Shown: positions 49,267-58,388, counted from the first letter of the stretch. The stretch: 64,000 nucleotides of DNA from Ulvibacterium sp965228935 (GCF_965228935.1 NZ_OZ245846.1:3472001-3536000); one strand, 5' to 3'. The notes: a model not told the origin generated them from the letters alone. Numbers and translations: made by a program.

Positions 49267-49977
49267 ATGGAAACAGTAAATAAGAAAATACTTTTGGTCG
49301 AGGACGACCCGAATTTCGGGATTGTTCTTAAGGACTACCTGTCCATGAACGATTTTGACGTGACTTTGGCCAAAAACGGGATGGAGGGTTTTGAGAAATT
49401 CAAGAAAGACAATTATGATGTTTGCATCCTAGATGTAATGATGCCCTACAAGGATGGATTCACACTTGCCAAGGAAATACGCGAAAAGAACGAGAACGTG
49501 CCCATAGTTTTTCTTACCGCAAAAACCATGAAGGAAGATGTCCTAAAAGGGTACAAGGCCGGTGCGGACGACTACCTTAACAAACCTTTTGATTCTGAAG
49601 TGCTTCTTATGAAACTTAAAGCAATACTTCAAAGAAAAGCTTCCAATTCGTTGGCAGATAGCAAAAAGTTTGAGTTTCAAATAGGCAATTTTCATTTGAA
49701 TTCGAAATTAAGGTTCTTGAAATTTAAGGATGAAGAGGCCATAAAGCTGTCTCCAAAAGAAAATGAATTATTGCGTTTATTGGCCTTGCATGAAAATGAT
49801 TTGATGCCCAGGGAATTGGCCTTGACCAAGATTTGGAGGGATGACAACTACTTCACCTCCCGAAGCATGGATGTATATATCGCCAAATTGCGAAAATATC
49901 TAAAACTGGACGATACGGTGGAAATATTGAATATTCATGGGGAAGGGTTTCGGTTGGTCGTAAAGACTGAAAGTTAA
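49267..49977 (+). CDS. OmpR-family response regulator (RprY-like)
   Basis: The 236-residue regulator has a receiver domain (residues 1-120) with the acidic pocket in LLVEDDPNF and the phosphorylation site Asp56 in YDVCILDVMMPYKDG. The switch residues are in PIVFLTAKTMKEDVLKGYK. A winged-helix DNA-binding domain follows (residues 140-234, with LSPKENELLRLLALHENDLM and IWRDDNYFTSRSMDVYIAKL). It is the partner of the kinase before it. A terminator-like hairpin follows 23 bases after its stop. Its operator may be the inverted repeats upstream of the kinase. Confidence 0.96.
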   Translation: METVNKKILLVEDDPNFGIVLKDYLSMNDFDVTLAKNGMEGFEKFKKDNYDVCILDVMMPYKDGFTLAKEIREKNENVPIVFLTAKTMKEDVLKGYKAGADDYLNKPFDSEVLLMKLKAILQRKASNSLADSKKFEFQIGNFHLNSKLRFLKFKDEEAIKLSPKENELLRLLALHENDLMPRELALTKIWRDDNYFTSRSMDVYIAKLRKYLKLDDTVEILNIHGEGFRLVVKTES

Positions 49978-50000
49978 TTAACTCCGTAATACCATCAATT

Positions 50001-50031
50001 AAAGGGGCCGACATTAAATGTCGGCCCCTTT
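50001..50031. terminator. Bidirectional terminator between the response regulator and gntK
   Basis: AAAGGGGCCGACATT (50001-50015) and AATGTCGGCCCCTTT (50017-50031) are perfect 15-bp complements. The hairpin ends the plus-strand two-component transcript. Its right arm overlaps the stop codon of the opposing gntK. Confidence 0.93.
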
Positions 50032-50527
50032 AATTTTGGTCGATATGTTCCAGAATCTCCAAAACAATGGACGATGGACTTTGTTGTATGGAGACTGAAA
50101 TAGCTTTTTGCGGGGGTTCCAAAGTATCAAATTGGGACTTTAATAATGCGGTCGGCATAAAGTGTCCCTTTCTTTTTTGCATTCTATCCTGGACTTCTTC
50201 AAAACTACCTTTTAAATACACAAACCTGATCTTTTGCAGCACACCATTGGCGATTACGGAACGGTAGCTCTCTTTTAAGGCCGAACAGGCAATAACGGCT
50301 CCCGATTTCAAATTTTCCTTTATCAAAGTGTTGATACGTTTTAGCCATCCGATTCTATCGGTATCGTTAAGCGGGTTTCCTGCGGCCATTTTCGCCACAT
50401 TTTCCTCAGGATGATAGTCATCTCCATCAAAAAAGGGGACATTAAGTTCGGTAGCCAATAGTTTACCGACTGTGGATTTACCTGAACCCGATACACCCAT
50501 AACAAGCAAAACCGTAGTTTTAGCCAT
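50030..50527 (-). CDS. gntK: Gluconokinase
   Basis: GntK phosphorylates gluconate for entry into the pentose phosphate or Entner-Doudoroff route. The 165-residue P-loop kinase has VMGVSGSGKSTVGKLLATEL (Walker A), FFDGDDYHPEENVAKMAAGN with the gluconate-binding region, PLNDTDRIGWLKRI and VIACSALKESYRSVI. The lid is MQKRKGHFMPTALLKSQFDT. These match the thermoresistant gluconokinase family. The start overlaps miaA by 8 bases, so it is co-transcribed with miaA. The stop lies in the stem of the terminator. No gluconate permease or edd/eda gene is nearby. Confidence 0.92.
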   Translation of the reverse strand: MAKTTVLLVMGVSGSGKSTVGKLLATELNVPFFDGDDYHPEENVAKMAAGNPLNDTDRIGWLKRINTLIKENLKSGAVIACSALKESYRSVIANGVLQKIRFVYLKGSFEEVQDRMQKRKGHFMPTALLKSQFDTLEPPQKAISVSIQQSPSSIVLEILEHIDQN

Positions 50528-51440
50528 TGCTGCTTTTCATTTTATCTTTTATAGACCGAATCACTCCGTCCACATCGCCATCATAGGGAAACCATAGGAT
50601 GGATTCATCCTTTCGAAACCAGGTAAGTTGCCTTTTGGCAAATCTTCTGGTATTCTTCTTTATTTCCGCTATGGCAAAATCCAATTCCCACATACCCTCA
50701 AGGTGATTAAAAAGCTCCTTGTATCCAACGGTTTGCAAGGCATTTTCTTTTTTATGTGGATGCAACGATTTAGCTTCCTCCAAAAGACCTTCTTCCATCA
50801 TGAGATCCACCCGTTGGTCGATCCGATCATAAATCACTTTTCTATCCGCCTGAAGCCCTACATTTATTGTAGAAAAGAATCTTTTTTGATTTTTTCCCTT
50901 TAAGAACGAGGAGTAGGGTTTCCCCGTTCCGATACAAACTTCCAAAGCGCGTATAAGGCGATGAGGGTTTTCAAGATCTACATTGGAATAATATAAGGGA
51001 TCCAATCGCTTTAATTGCTTTTGGAGCGCTTCAATGCCCTCAATTTCCAATCGTTTGTTTAGATTCTGGCGAATTTCCGGAGCTATCTCTGGAAATTTGT
51101 CCAGGCCTTTGGTCACGGCATTGATGTACAATCCACTTCCGCCTACCATGACGACTGTATTTTTTTGGGCGAAAAGTTGTTCCAAGAGCGATAAGGCATC
51201 CCGCTCAAAATCCCCTACCGAATAGGATTCAAAAATGCTTTTACATTGTATAAAATGATGTGGTGCCGCATTTAACTCTTCCCGAGAAGGTACTGCAGTT
51301 CCTATATGCATTTCCTTATAGAACTGCCTGGAATCCGCCGAAATGATTTCCGTATTAAAATGTTGGGCAAGGGCAATGGCCATTTTGGTCTTTCCAATGG
51401 CCGTAGGTCCAACGACATTGATCAAAAATTTACCGGTCAT
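50520..51440 (-). CDS. miaA: tRNA dimethylallyltransferase
   Basis: MiaA adds a dimethylallyl group to A37 of tRNAs reading codons that start with U. The 306-residue protein has the P-loop VVGPTAIGKTKMAIAL (Gly11-Thr18), the acceptor-binding motif ISADSRQFYKEMHIGTA, VMVGGSGLYINAVTKGL and the tRNA-binding segment NPHRLIRALEVCIGTGKPYS. RRFAKRQLTWFRKD closes the family signature. The start at 51440 overlaps the channel gene by one base, and the stop overlaps gntK. This position in a mixed transcript gives no functional hint. Confidence 0.96.
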   Translation of the reverse strand: MTGKFLINVVGPTAIGKTKMAIALAQHFNTEIISADSRQFYKEMHIGTAVPSREELNAAPHHFIQCKSIFESYSVGDFERDALSLLEQLFAQKNTVVMVGGSGLYINAVTKGLDKFPEIAPEIRQNLNKRLEIEGIEALQKQLKRLDPLYYSNVDLENPHRLIRALEVCIGTGKPYSSFLKGKNQKRFFSTINVGLQADRKVIYDRIDQRVDLMMEEGLLEEAKSLHPHKKENALQTVGYKELFNHLEGMWELDFAIAEIKKNTRRFAKRQLTWFRKDESILWFPYDGDVDGVIRSIKDKMKSSNG

Positions 51441-52276
51441 TAATCATCCGTTAATTTATAGCCACATACACGGCAGTAACGTGCATCGCTCCTCATGATT
51501 TCCGAACTGCAATTTTGGCAACACCTACCTTCGTCCACGTTCTTGAGGTTTTTTTTCGAGGAGGCATATTCTGCCGAAACAATACCTGTGGGGACCGCAA
51601 TAATACCATAACCAATGATCATGATCAATGTGGCAATAACCTGTCCAAGACCAGTTTCAGGGGATATATCCCCATAACCTACAGTAGTTAAGGTTACTAT
51701 GGTCCAGTAAACGCTATGGGGAATACTGTTAAAACCGTGTTGGGGCCCCTCTATTAAATACATAGTAGTACCCAATAGGATAGAGATGACCAGAACAAAG
51801 AAAACAAAGATGAATATTTTTGTACGGCTGGCCTTTAGCGCCCTGATAAGATTATTGGATTCCCCTACAAATCGTACCAACTTCAATATTCGAAAAACCC
51901 GAAGTAGACGAAGAGCCCTAAAAGCGGTAATATATTGCGAACCTATCAGAAAAAAGGACAGATATTTTGGAATGGTGGAAAGTAGGTCTACAATGCCAAA
52001 GAAACTAAAAATGTATTTGAAAGGCCTTTTTATGGAAACAATACGCAAAATGTATTCGATGGTAAAAAGTATGGTGACTACCCACTCCGAGATATCCAAA
52101 AACCTATGGTATTTTACATCAAAACGGGGAACACTTTCCAACATTACCACTATAATACTATAGACAATGACTACAAGTAGGATTATATCGAATAACTTAC
52201 CTGCACGGGTATGTGTTCCGTAAATGAGTGCATGAAGCTTATACCTCCAGTTCTTATCCGTATTTTGGCTTTCCAA
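51440..52276 (-). CDS. Voltage-gated-type potassium channel with C-terminal zinc ribbon
   Basis: The 278-residue protein has six membrane spans: a basic S4-like segment (FRALRLLRVFRILKLVRFVG), a pore loop with the selectivity filter TLTTVGYGDISPETG, and S6 (VIATLIMIIGYGIIAVPTGI). The C-terminus carries CCQNCSSEIMRSDARYCRVC, two CxxC pairs that look like a zinc ribbon (about residues 252-273). No cyclic-nucleotide or RCK domain is present. The start codon is probably TTG at 52276, 3 bases after the stop of the exonuclease gene. Such zinc-ribbon channels are found in other flavobacteria, but the ribbon's role in gating is unknown. Confidence 0.9.
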   Translation of the reverse strand: MESQNTDKNWRYKLHALIYGTHTRAGKLFDIILLVVIVYSIIVVMLESVPRFDVKYHRFLDISEWVVTILFTIEYILRIVSIKRPFKYIFSFFGIVDLLSTIPKYLSFFLIGSQYITAFRALRLLRVFRILKLVRFVGESNNLIRALKASRTKIFIFVFFVLVISILLGTTMYLIEGPQHGFNSIPHSVYWTIVTLTTVGYGDISPETGLGQVIATLIMIIGYGIIAVPTGIVSAEYASSKKNLKNVDEGRCCQNCSSEIMRSDARYCRVCGYKLTDD

Positions 52277-52279
52277 ACA

Positions 52280-53650
52280 TCAAGAATTTAGGTCCAAAAT
52301 CTTTATAACTCGTTTTTTTCTGAGATACGATTCTATGATGTGGGTGGTATTCGCATCACCCTTCATAGGTGTTATAATGGATTCTAAGATATGAATATTA
52401 TTAATTTGATGGTTTAGGTCATAATAACCCAAGCCCTGAAAGATTCCGTTTTTTATAAGAATGGCACTATATTCCCCTGTTTCCCTTCCTTTGTCCACAA
52501 GAACCACATTTTTGCCCGCCAATGAAAACTTTGCTATTGCCTGCCGGGCTCTCTTGTTATAATCCAAAACATCTTCCTTGTTCCTGGTATGGCCTCCTTT
52601 GCAACAGGTCTGTCCGGATTCGTTGCATTTGCTTTTAGCTTCGGGAAGGCCATTCAGTTTATCACATAGTCCGTTTTCAATAGTGATTTGATGAATGAAA
52701 TTCTGAGCTCCTTGAAAACTATTAAAAGTAGTGACCACCTTTTTGGAAAAAGTATGGGATGCCGCTTTTAGGGTAACATAACCCCTTTCATCCACGGCCT
52801 GATAGACTGCATGGGAAAACAACTTTTGTCTCTTGTGGTAGGTATACTTAGGCTTGTTACGAGTTAACTCTTCGTTCTCCTTTAATAGGGCTACCAATTC
52901 GCTCCCGGTTTTTTCAAAGATTACCTTTTTGGTTTCTTTTTGAATTTGTCTTGCCCTATCTCCGTTTTTTATGAAGTGCTGGTTGACCTTTTTTTTGATG
53001 TTGTTGGATTTCCCAAGAAATATAAGCTCCCCCTCCTTATTGTACATATAATAAATACCGGTTTCCGAAGGCATCTGCTCAACGATATCCAATTGTCTTG
53101 GTGAAAGCTCCCCTTGTGTTTCCGAACGTACCACATGGGAGAGTATGGATTTATCCATATCCTTGGAAAGCAATACCTTAAAGAGCTTTAGAGTGGCCAA
53201 TGCATCCCCATTGGCCCGATGTCTATCACTGACCGGAATCCCCAAAGAGCGCACCAGTTTGCCCAAACTATGTGATTCGGCATTGGGTATGAGTCGTTTA
53301 GCCAAATCCACGGTACATAAGGTCTTACGTTCAAAGTTATAGCCTAACCTTCTGAACTCGGTTCGAAGTATTCTGTAATCGAATTGGGCATTATGGGCTA
53401 CCAACACACTGTCCTGTGTAATTTCCACAATGCGCTTGGCCACCTCGTGAAATTTTGGGGCCGTCCGAAGCATTTTGTTATTGATGCCGGTAAGGTTTAC
53501 GACAAAGGGTTGTATTTCCCTTTCCGGATTGACCAAGCTAATGAACTTGTCCACTACCTGGTGGCCATCAAACTTATGTATGGCGATTTCCGTAATACCC
53601 TCTTCATTGTATTTGCCACCTGTGGTCTCAATATCTAAAACTGCATACAT
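52280..53650 (-). CDS. DnaQ-like 3'-5' exonuclease fused to a diverged GIY-YIG domain
   Basis: The 456-residue protein has an N-terminal DEDDh exonuclease domain with Asp6 and Glu8 in VLDIETTG, Asp91 in AHNAQFDYRIL, and His144 and Asp149 in HRANGDALATL. A GIY-YIG-like domain follows near residues 193-270 (TGIYYMYNKEGELIFLGKSN). In it the second motif reads FLG, not YxG, and the usual arginine is a lysine (NNIKKKV). A cysteine-rich stretch (KCNESGQTCCKGG) follows, as in UvrC-like relatives. The architecture resembles polymerase epsilon-subunit-like proteins with UvrC-type domains. The role in replication or repair is uncertain. Confidence 0.88.
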   Translation of the reverse strand: MYAVLDIETTGGKYNEEGITEIAIHKFDGHQVVDKFISLVNPEREIQPFVVNLTGINNKMLRTAPKFHEVAKRIVEITQDSVLVAHNAQFDYRILRTEFRRLGYNFERKTLCTVDLAKRLIPNAESHSLGKLVRSLGIPVSDRHRANGDALATLKLFKVLLSKDMDKSILSHVVRSETQGELSPRQLDIVEQMPSETGIYYMYNKEGELIFLGKSNNIKKKVNQHFIKNGDRARQIQKETKKVIFEKTGSELVALLKENEELTRNKPKYTYHKRQKLFSHAVYQAVDERGYVTLKAASHTFSKKVVTTFNSFQGAQNFIHQITIENGLCDKLNGLPEAKSKCNESGQTCCKGGHTRNKEDVLDYNKRARQAIAKFSLAGKNVVLVDKGRETGEYSAILIKNGIFQGLGYYDLNHQINNIHILESIITPMKGDANTTHIIESYLRKKRVIKILDLNS

Positions 53651-53702
53651 GCATTAAATTGTTTTTCCAGAAACTTCAAGGAAATTTAACCTTGTAAATC
53701 CT

Positions 53703-54362
53703 TTAATGTGCGTTTCTCGCCCCAAAGATACTACTTCCTATACGTACCATGGTACTACCTTCTTCAATGGCTATTTTGTAATCCCCGCTCATGCCCATGG
53801 AAAGAACAGAAATGTGGGGAAGCACCTTTTGAGTAGTATCAAAAAGTGTTTTCAACAGCCTGAACTCCCTTCTAACTTGGTCTGTATCATCCGTAAAAGT
53901 AGCCATGCCCATTAACCCTGTTATGGCGATATTTTTCATTTTATGAAATGTATCCGAATGGATGAGTTCGTTCAGTTCATCGGCATCCAATCCAAATTTG
54001 GTAGTCTCCTCGGCAATATGGATTTGTAAAAGGCATTCTATCACCCGATCATGTTGTTGGGCCCTTTTGTCTATTTCCTGGAGCAACCTTACGCTGTCCA
54101 CTCCATGGATCAAAGAGACAAATTCCGCCATATACTTGACTTTGTTCCGTTGTACGTGTCCGATCATATGCCACTGGATGTCCTCGGGCATGCTTTCCCA
54201 TTTTTGGACCATTTCCTGAATTTTGTTCTCGCCAAAGACCGTATGCCCTGTGTCATAAGCTTCCTTGATTTCGGAAATGGACTTTGTTTTGGAGACCGCA
54301 ACCAAGGTTACATCTTCTGGTAGCGTATGCTTTATATGTTTAAGATTTTCGCCTATGGACAT
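53703..54362 (-). CDS. YggS/PLPBP-family pyridoxal phosphate homeostasis protein
   Basis: The 219-residue protein is the monodomain alanine-racemase-fold protein that binds pyridoxal 5'-phosphate and buffers its level, without known catalysis. The PLP lysine is in LVAVSKTKSISEIKEAYDTG. FGENKIQEMVQKWE, WHMIGHVQRNKVKYM and VLSMGMSGDYKIAIEEGSTM with RIGSSIFGAR are family signatures. It lies 22 bases after the DUF1015 gene, on the same strand. The start at 54362 gives the normal N-terminus. Nothing is unusual. Confidence 0.94.
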   Translation of the reverse strand: MSIGENLKHIKHTLPEDVTLVAVSKTKSISEIKEAYDTGHTVFGENKIQEMVQKWESMPEDIQWHMIGHVQRNKVKYMAEFVSLIHGVDSVRLLQEIDKRAQQHDRVIECLLQIHIAEETTKFGLDADELNELIHSDTFHKMKNIAITGLMGMATFTDDTDQVRREFRLLKTLFDTTQKVLPHISVLSMGMSGDYKIAIEEGSTMVRIGSSIFGARNAH

Positions 54363-54384
54363 CTTCTAGTGAAAAGTATTGAAA

Positions 54385-55620
54385 TTATAGTTCATAAATG
54401 GTAAGCCCACTTCGCAGTTTGGGCTCAATATAGGTGCTTTTGGGCGGCATGGTCAAGCCCGCATTGGCAATAGCCTTGATTTGGTCCATGGTTATGGGAA
54501 CCAGACTGAACCCTACGGCAAAGTTGCCTTGATCCACTTCATCTTTCATATGGATAATATTGTGCTTTCCGTAGCCATATCGAATACGCTTATCGTTCCG
54601 TAAATCCTTAATGTTCAAAATGGGCCCCAAAACCGTCTTGAACAGAATTTGGGTATCCAGTTTACTCAAGGCATCGGTAAAACGATACACCTTTTTCCGA
54701 AGGTAGAGTGAGTAAAACTCCCCGTCCAAATACATGCTAAAATGATGCTTTTTTGTGGGCCTGTATAGGGTGTTTCCCTTGTTTTCGATTCTAAAAAGAC
54801 CATCCAGCCGTATAAGAAATTCCTTTTTGGTCAACCCATTCAAATCTTTGACCATACGATTAAATTCATAGATCTTGATTTCGGATTCCGGAATTAGATA
54901 GCTCATAAAATAATTATAAGGCTCCTTTCCGGTATGGTTTGGATTATTTTCCCTGGACGTTTTGGCCAAAAGACCGGATGAGGCACTTCTATGGTGCCCA
55001 TCGGCAATGTACAGGGTCTTTAGCTTGGTGAATGCATCTTCCAGTTGGTTCACCGTTTTCGTTTCGGAAATGACCCATAATCTGTGGGTGACCTTATCCG
55101 TTGTAGTAAAGTGGTATTCAGGTTCGGCCCGTCTTTCACGTGTTATGATTTCCGAAATAGTTTCATGGTCCCTATAGGTCATCAAAACGGGTTCCGCGTT
55201 GAATTTCACAGTTTCCAAATAGTTGGCGAACAATTCTTCCCGGGGACGGATGGTATCTTCGTGTTTTTTGATGATATCGTTTTGATAATCTTCAACACTG
55301 GTGGCGCAAAAGAGCCCGCAACACTGAAAACTATCTTTTTTAACCTCGTACAGATAGAAACTATCCCTCGCGTCCTTTAAAAAGATATTGTCTTCCAGGA
55401 ATTCCAAATATCGGTTGTATACCAACTTAAAACGCTTGGGGCCGGAAACCCTTTTGTCAAACTTGTACCCGGGATTGATAATGTGCAAAAAGGAAAACGG
55501 ATTGAAGCTCAACACGGCTTCCAGTTCTTTTTTGGAGTATTCCTGGTATGATCGAGAAGCCACAAATGGGGCCTTATCCTTGGCGGGGCGTATGGCCTTA
55601 AAGGGTTTTACTATTGCCAT
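54385..55620 (-). CDS. DUF1015-family protein
   Basis: The 411-residue protein starts MAIVKPFKAIRPAKDKAPFV, a typical opening for the DUF1015 family, and contains SFLHIINPGYK, IADGHHRSASSGLLAKTSRE and FMSYLIPESEIKIYEFNRMV. The IADGHHR motif is the hallmark of the family and suggests a metal- or phosphate-binding site. The family is often adjacent to serine biosynthesis genes, but none is visible here. It lies 6 bases after the 3-hydroxyacyl-CoA dehydrogenase and 22 bases before yggS on the same strand. The biochemical function is unknown. Confidence 0.9.
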   Translation of the reverse strand: MAIVKPFKAIRPAKDKAPFVASRSYQEYSKKELEAVLSFNPFSFLHIINPGYKFDKRVSGPKRFKLVYNRYLEFLEDNIFLKDARDSFYLYEVKKDSFQCCGLFCATSVEDYQNDIIKKHEDTIRPREELFANYLETVKFNAEPVLMTYRDHETISEIITRERRAEPEYHFTTTDKVTHRLWVISETKTVNQLEDAFTKLKTLYIADGHHRSASSGLLAKTSRENNPNHTGKEPYNYFMSYLIPESEIKIYEFNRMVKDLNGLTKKEFLIRLDGLFRIENKGNTLYRPTKKHHFSMYLDGEFYSLYLRKKVYRFTDALSKLDTQILFKTVLGPILNIKDLRNDKRIRYGYGKHNIIHMKDEVDQGNFAVGFSLVPITMDQIKAIANAGLTMPPKSTYIEPKLRSGLTIYEL

Positions 55621-55626
55621 TTGGGT

Positions 55627-56514
55627 TCATTTAAATTGAGGGGAAACTATTTCCGCCTTTCGCGATTCCAAATAATTGTAGAATCCTTCCCCGGATTTTA
55701 CACCTAATTTTCCTGCGGTCACCATATTGATCAATAGGGGAGAGGGCGCATATTTTGGGTTTTTGAACCCATCATAGATAACGTTCAGAATAGACAGGCA
55801 CACATCCAATCCAATAAAATCGGCCAACTCCAAAGGGCCCATGGGATGTGCCATTCCCAACTTCATTACCTTATCGATTTCCCTTACCCCGGCCACTCCA
55901 TTGAATAGGGTTTCTATAGCTTCATTGATCATAGGCATGAGGATACGATTGGCCACAAATCCGGGATAGTCGTTTACCTCCACCGGTGTTTTCCCCAATC
56001 GTTTTGAAAGCTCCATCACCGTATCGGTTGTAGCATCCGAGGTGTTGTAACCCCGAATTATTTCTATCAAGGGCATAATGGGCACGGGGTTCATAAAATG
56101 CATCCCGATAACCTTATCTGGTCTGCTGGTAACAGCGGCGATTTGGGTAATGGATATGGAGGAGGTATTGGTCGCCAAAATCGTATTTGGATTGCAGTTC
56201 ACATCAAGATCTTTGAAGATTTTGAGTTTAACTTCCAAGTTCTCCGTAGCGGCTTCGATTACTATGTCACTATCCTGTATTCCATCAATAAGCGAAGTAT
56301 GGGAGCTAATGTTGTTTAGGGTAGCCCTCTTTGTTTTCTCATCGATTTTTTCCTTGGCAACCATTCGATCCAAATTTTTGGATATGGTCACAAGCCCTTT
56401 CTGTAGGGCATCCTCGGAAATATCCACTAGATTTACCTGACTTCCATTTTGGGCAAACACATGGGCGATTCCATTTCCCATGGTCCCCGAACCTATGACT
56501 GCTATCTTACTCAT
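55627..56514 (-). CDS. 3-hydroxybutyryl-CoA dehydrogenase family protein
   Basis: The 295-residue dehydrogenase oxidises or reduces 3-hydroxyacyl-CoA with NAD(P). It has the Rossmann motif VIGSGTMGNGIAHVFAQNG, ILATNTSSISITQIAAVTSR, GMHFMNPVPIMPLIEIIRGY and the C-terminal domain with YPGFVANRILMPMINEAIET and GMAHPMGPLELADFIGLDVC. The catalytic histidine is in GMHFMNPVP and the glutamate is in PLIEIIRGY. It has the length of a monofunctional enzyme, not of FadB-type fusions. No hydratase or thiolase is in the window. It is followed by the DUF1015 gene after 6 bases. Confidence 0.94.
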   Translation of the reverse strand: MSKIAVIGSGTMGNGIAHVFAQNGSQVNLVDISEDALQKGLVTISKNLDRMVAKEKIDEKTKRATLNNISSHTSLIDGIQDSDIVIEAATENLEVKLKIFKDLDVNCNPNTILATNTSSISITQIAAVTSRPDKVIGMHFMNPVPIMPLIEIIRGYNTSDATTDTVMELSKRLGKTPVEVNDYPGFVANRILMPMINEAIETLFNGVAGVREIDKVMKLGMAHPMGPLELADFIGLDVCLSILNVIYDGFKNPKYAPSPLLINMVTAGKLGVKSGEGFYNYLESRKAEIVSPQFK

Positions 56515-56595
56515 GATAGTGGTATGTATTTAAAAATTTTTTTTGATTCCGAGACATCCAATTTTTACTTCTCGCCCTAGGGAAGATAGATATTC

Positions 56596-57555
56596 CTAGA
56601 AGCACTCGATTACTTGTAATGCTACCTGCAATGCCTGTGTTCCCTGCTGTAAGGTGACTATGGGAACACTATCCGAATTTATAGCATCTGCAAAGGTCTC
56701 CAATTCGTCCAAAATGGCATTGTTCGCCTGAATTTCAGGATTCTCAAAGTAAATTTGCTTTTTTTCCCCTTCAGCATTTTGTAGGATCATATCAAATTGT
56801 CCCGGGGTCTTTGGTGCGTCCTTCATCTTTACTACCTCGACCTTTTTTTCCAAAAAGTCAACGGAAATGTAAGCATCCCTTTGGAAAAAACGGGATTTCC
56901 TCATGTTTTTCAATGAAATCCGACTAGCCGTCAGGTTGGCCACACACCCGTTTTCAAATTCAATACGTGCGTTGGCAATATCCGGGGAATGACTTATTAC
57001 GGATACGCCACTGGCATTAATTTGGCTTACTTTTGAGTCCACTACGCTAAGAATGGCATCAATATCATGTATCATTAGATCAAGTACCACCGGTACATCG
57101 GTGCCCCTGGGATTAAATTCGGCCAACCGATGGGTTTCAATGAACATCGGATCCTTTATTTTTTCCTTTACTGCCGTAAAGGCCGGATTAAACCGCTCTA
57201 CGTGCCCTACCTGCCCCTTTACATTGAACTTTTTCTCCAGTGCCATTAGTTCCTGGGCCTCCTCCAAAGTATTGGTAATCGGTTTTTCAATAAACACATG
57301 CCTGCCTTTTTCCATTGCTTTTTTGGCACATTCGTAATGGGAAAGGGTCGGGGTAACGATATCCACCACATCTACGGTATCCATAAGGGCTTTCATGTTT
57401 TCAAAATAGGAATAACCAAATTCCGTGGCCACTTTTTCCCCGTTCATAACATCGGGATCATAAAAGCCTATCAACTCATATTTAGAGGATTCATTGAGTA
57501 ATCGCAGGTGTATTTTTCCTAAATGTCCCGCTCCCAAAACACCGACTTTGAGCAT
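56596..57555 (-). CDS. Gfo/Idh/MocA-family oxidoreductase
   Basis: The 319-residue protein has the N-terminal Rossmann domain (MLKVGVLGAGHLGKIHLRLL), VDVVDIVTPTLSHYECAKKA and the lysine motif HVFIEKPITNTLEEAQELMA. The C-terminal alpha/beta domain includes AEFNPRGTDVPVVLDLMIHD, where the His and Asp may be catalytic. It probably acts on a sugar or sugar-derived substrate with NAD(P). The exact reaction is unknown. The open frame begins six codons earlier at a TTG, but the ATG at 57555 starts at the conserved Rossmann strand. It is separated by 81 bases from the dehydrogenase gene. Confidence 0.92.
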   Translation of the reverse strand: MLKVGVLGAGHLGKIHLRLLNESSKYELIGFYDPDVMNGEKVATEFGYSYFENMKALMDTVDVVDIVTPTLSHYECAKKAMEKGRHVFIEKPITNTLEEAQELMALEKKFNVKGQVGHVERFNPAFTAVKEKIKDPMFIETHRLAEFNPRGTDVPVVLDLMIHDIDAILSVVDSKVSQINASGVSVISHSPDIANARIEFENGCVANLTASRISLKNMRKSRFFQRDAYISVDFLEKKVEVVKMKDAPKTPGQFDMILQNAEGEKKQIYFENPEIQANNAILDELETFADAINSDSVPIVTLQQGTQALQVALQVIECF

Positions 57556-57718
57556 ATGTTTTAATTTTTTCAAAAGTAAGGATAGTTTGTGAGTTTAACG
57601 ATTTGTTGTAGGGTCTTTGTGTTTCTATGTCGGAATATTTATGTGGAAAGGAGAATTGGAATTTGGAACTTGGATATTGATATTTTCCGTTCTAAATTCG
57701 TTTTATAAAACCAAACCA

Positions 57719-58360
57719 TTGAAGGATACCTTAAAGCATAAGGGAATGCGCAACCAATTAGCGGATGTTCTGGTCGCCAAGGGCATCAAGGATCAAAAAG
57801 TGCTGGATGCCATTCGTGCCATCCCCAGACATTTGTTCATGGACAGCGGTTTTGAAGGGCATGCCTATCAGGACAAGGCTTTTCCCATTGCTGCCGGACA
57901 AACCATCTCACAGCCATATACCGTGGCATTTCAAACCGAATTGTTGAAAATTCGGCCCAATCAAAAAATCCTTGAAATAGGCACGGGAAGTGGTTACCAG
58001 ACCGCTGTTCTCATCCATTTAAAGGCAAAGGTTTTTACCATAGAGCGTCAATTGACCCTTTTTAAAAAGACCAATATTTTCTTCAAAAAGATGGGATATC
58101 GTCCCAAAAAGTTCATTTTTGGCGATGGATACAAAGGCCTGTCGGAAGAAGCCCCGTTTGACGGTATCATCGTAACCGCAGGGGCCCCGGAGGTACCTAA
58201 GGCACTCATGTCCCAATTAAAGGTTGGCGGCAGACTAGTGATACCTGTAGGAGTTGATGAGCAGATTATGACGGTATATAGAAGAAAATCCGAAAAGGAA
58301 TTTGAAAAAAAAGAATACGGCTCGTTTCGGTTTGTTCCGTTATTGGAGGATAAAAACTGA
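57719..58360 (+). CDS. pcm: Protein-L-isoaspartate O-methyltransferase
   Basis: Pcm methylates isoaspartyl residues so that damaged proteins can be repaired. The preferred start is the TTG at 57719 (LKDTLKHKGMRNQLADVLVA), giving 213 residues, the usual length. The frame continues upstream to an ATG at 57617, but that part has no family resemblance. The core has PRHLFMDSGFEGHAYQDKAF, the isoaspartate-binding AAGQTISQPYTVAFQTELLK and the SAM site ILEIGTGSGYQTAVLIHLKA. APFDGIIVTAGAPEVPKALM follows. It is a single gene with the divergent Gfo/Idh gene upstream. Confidence 0.94.
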   Translation: MKDTLKHKGMRNQLADVLVAKGIKDQKVLDAIRAIPRHLFMDSGFEGHAYQDKAFPIAAGQTISQPYTVAFQTELLKIRPNQKILEIGTGSGYQTAVLIHLKAKVFTIERQLTLFKKTNIFFKKMGYRPKKFIFGDGYKGLSEEAPFDGIIVTAGAPEVPKALMSQLKVGGRLVIPVGVDEQIMTVYRRKSEKEFEKKEYGSFRFVPLLEDKN

Positions 58361-58388
58361 TATTGTTCGATAGATGCGACTCCGTTGT

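Noticed and set aside
57617..57718. Longer Pcm N-terminus
   Set aside because: The extra residues look like read-through of an intergenic AT-rich region and are absent from the usual family length.
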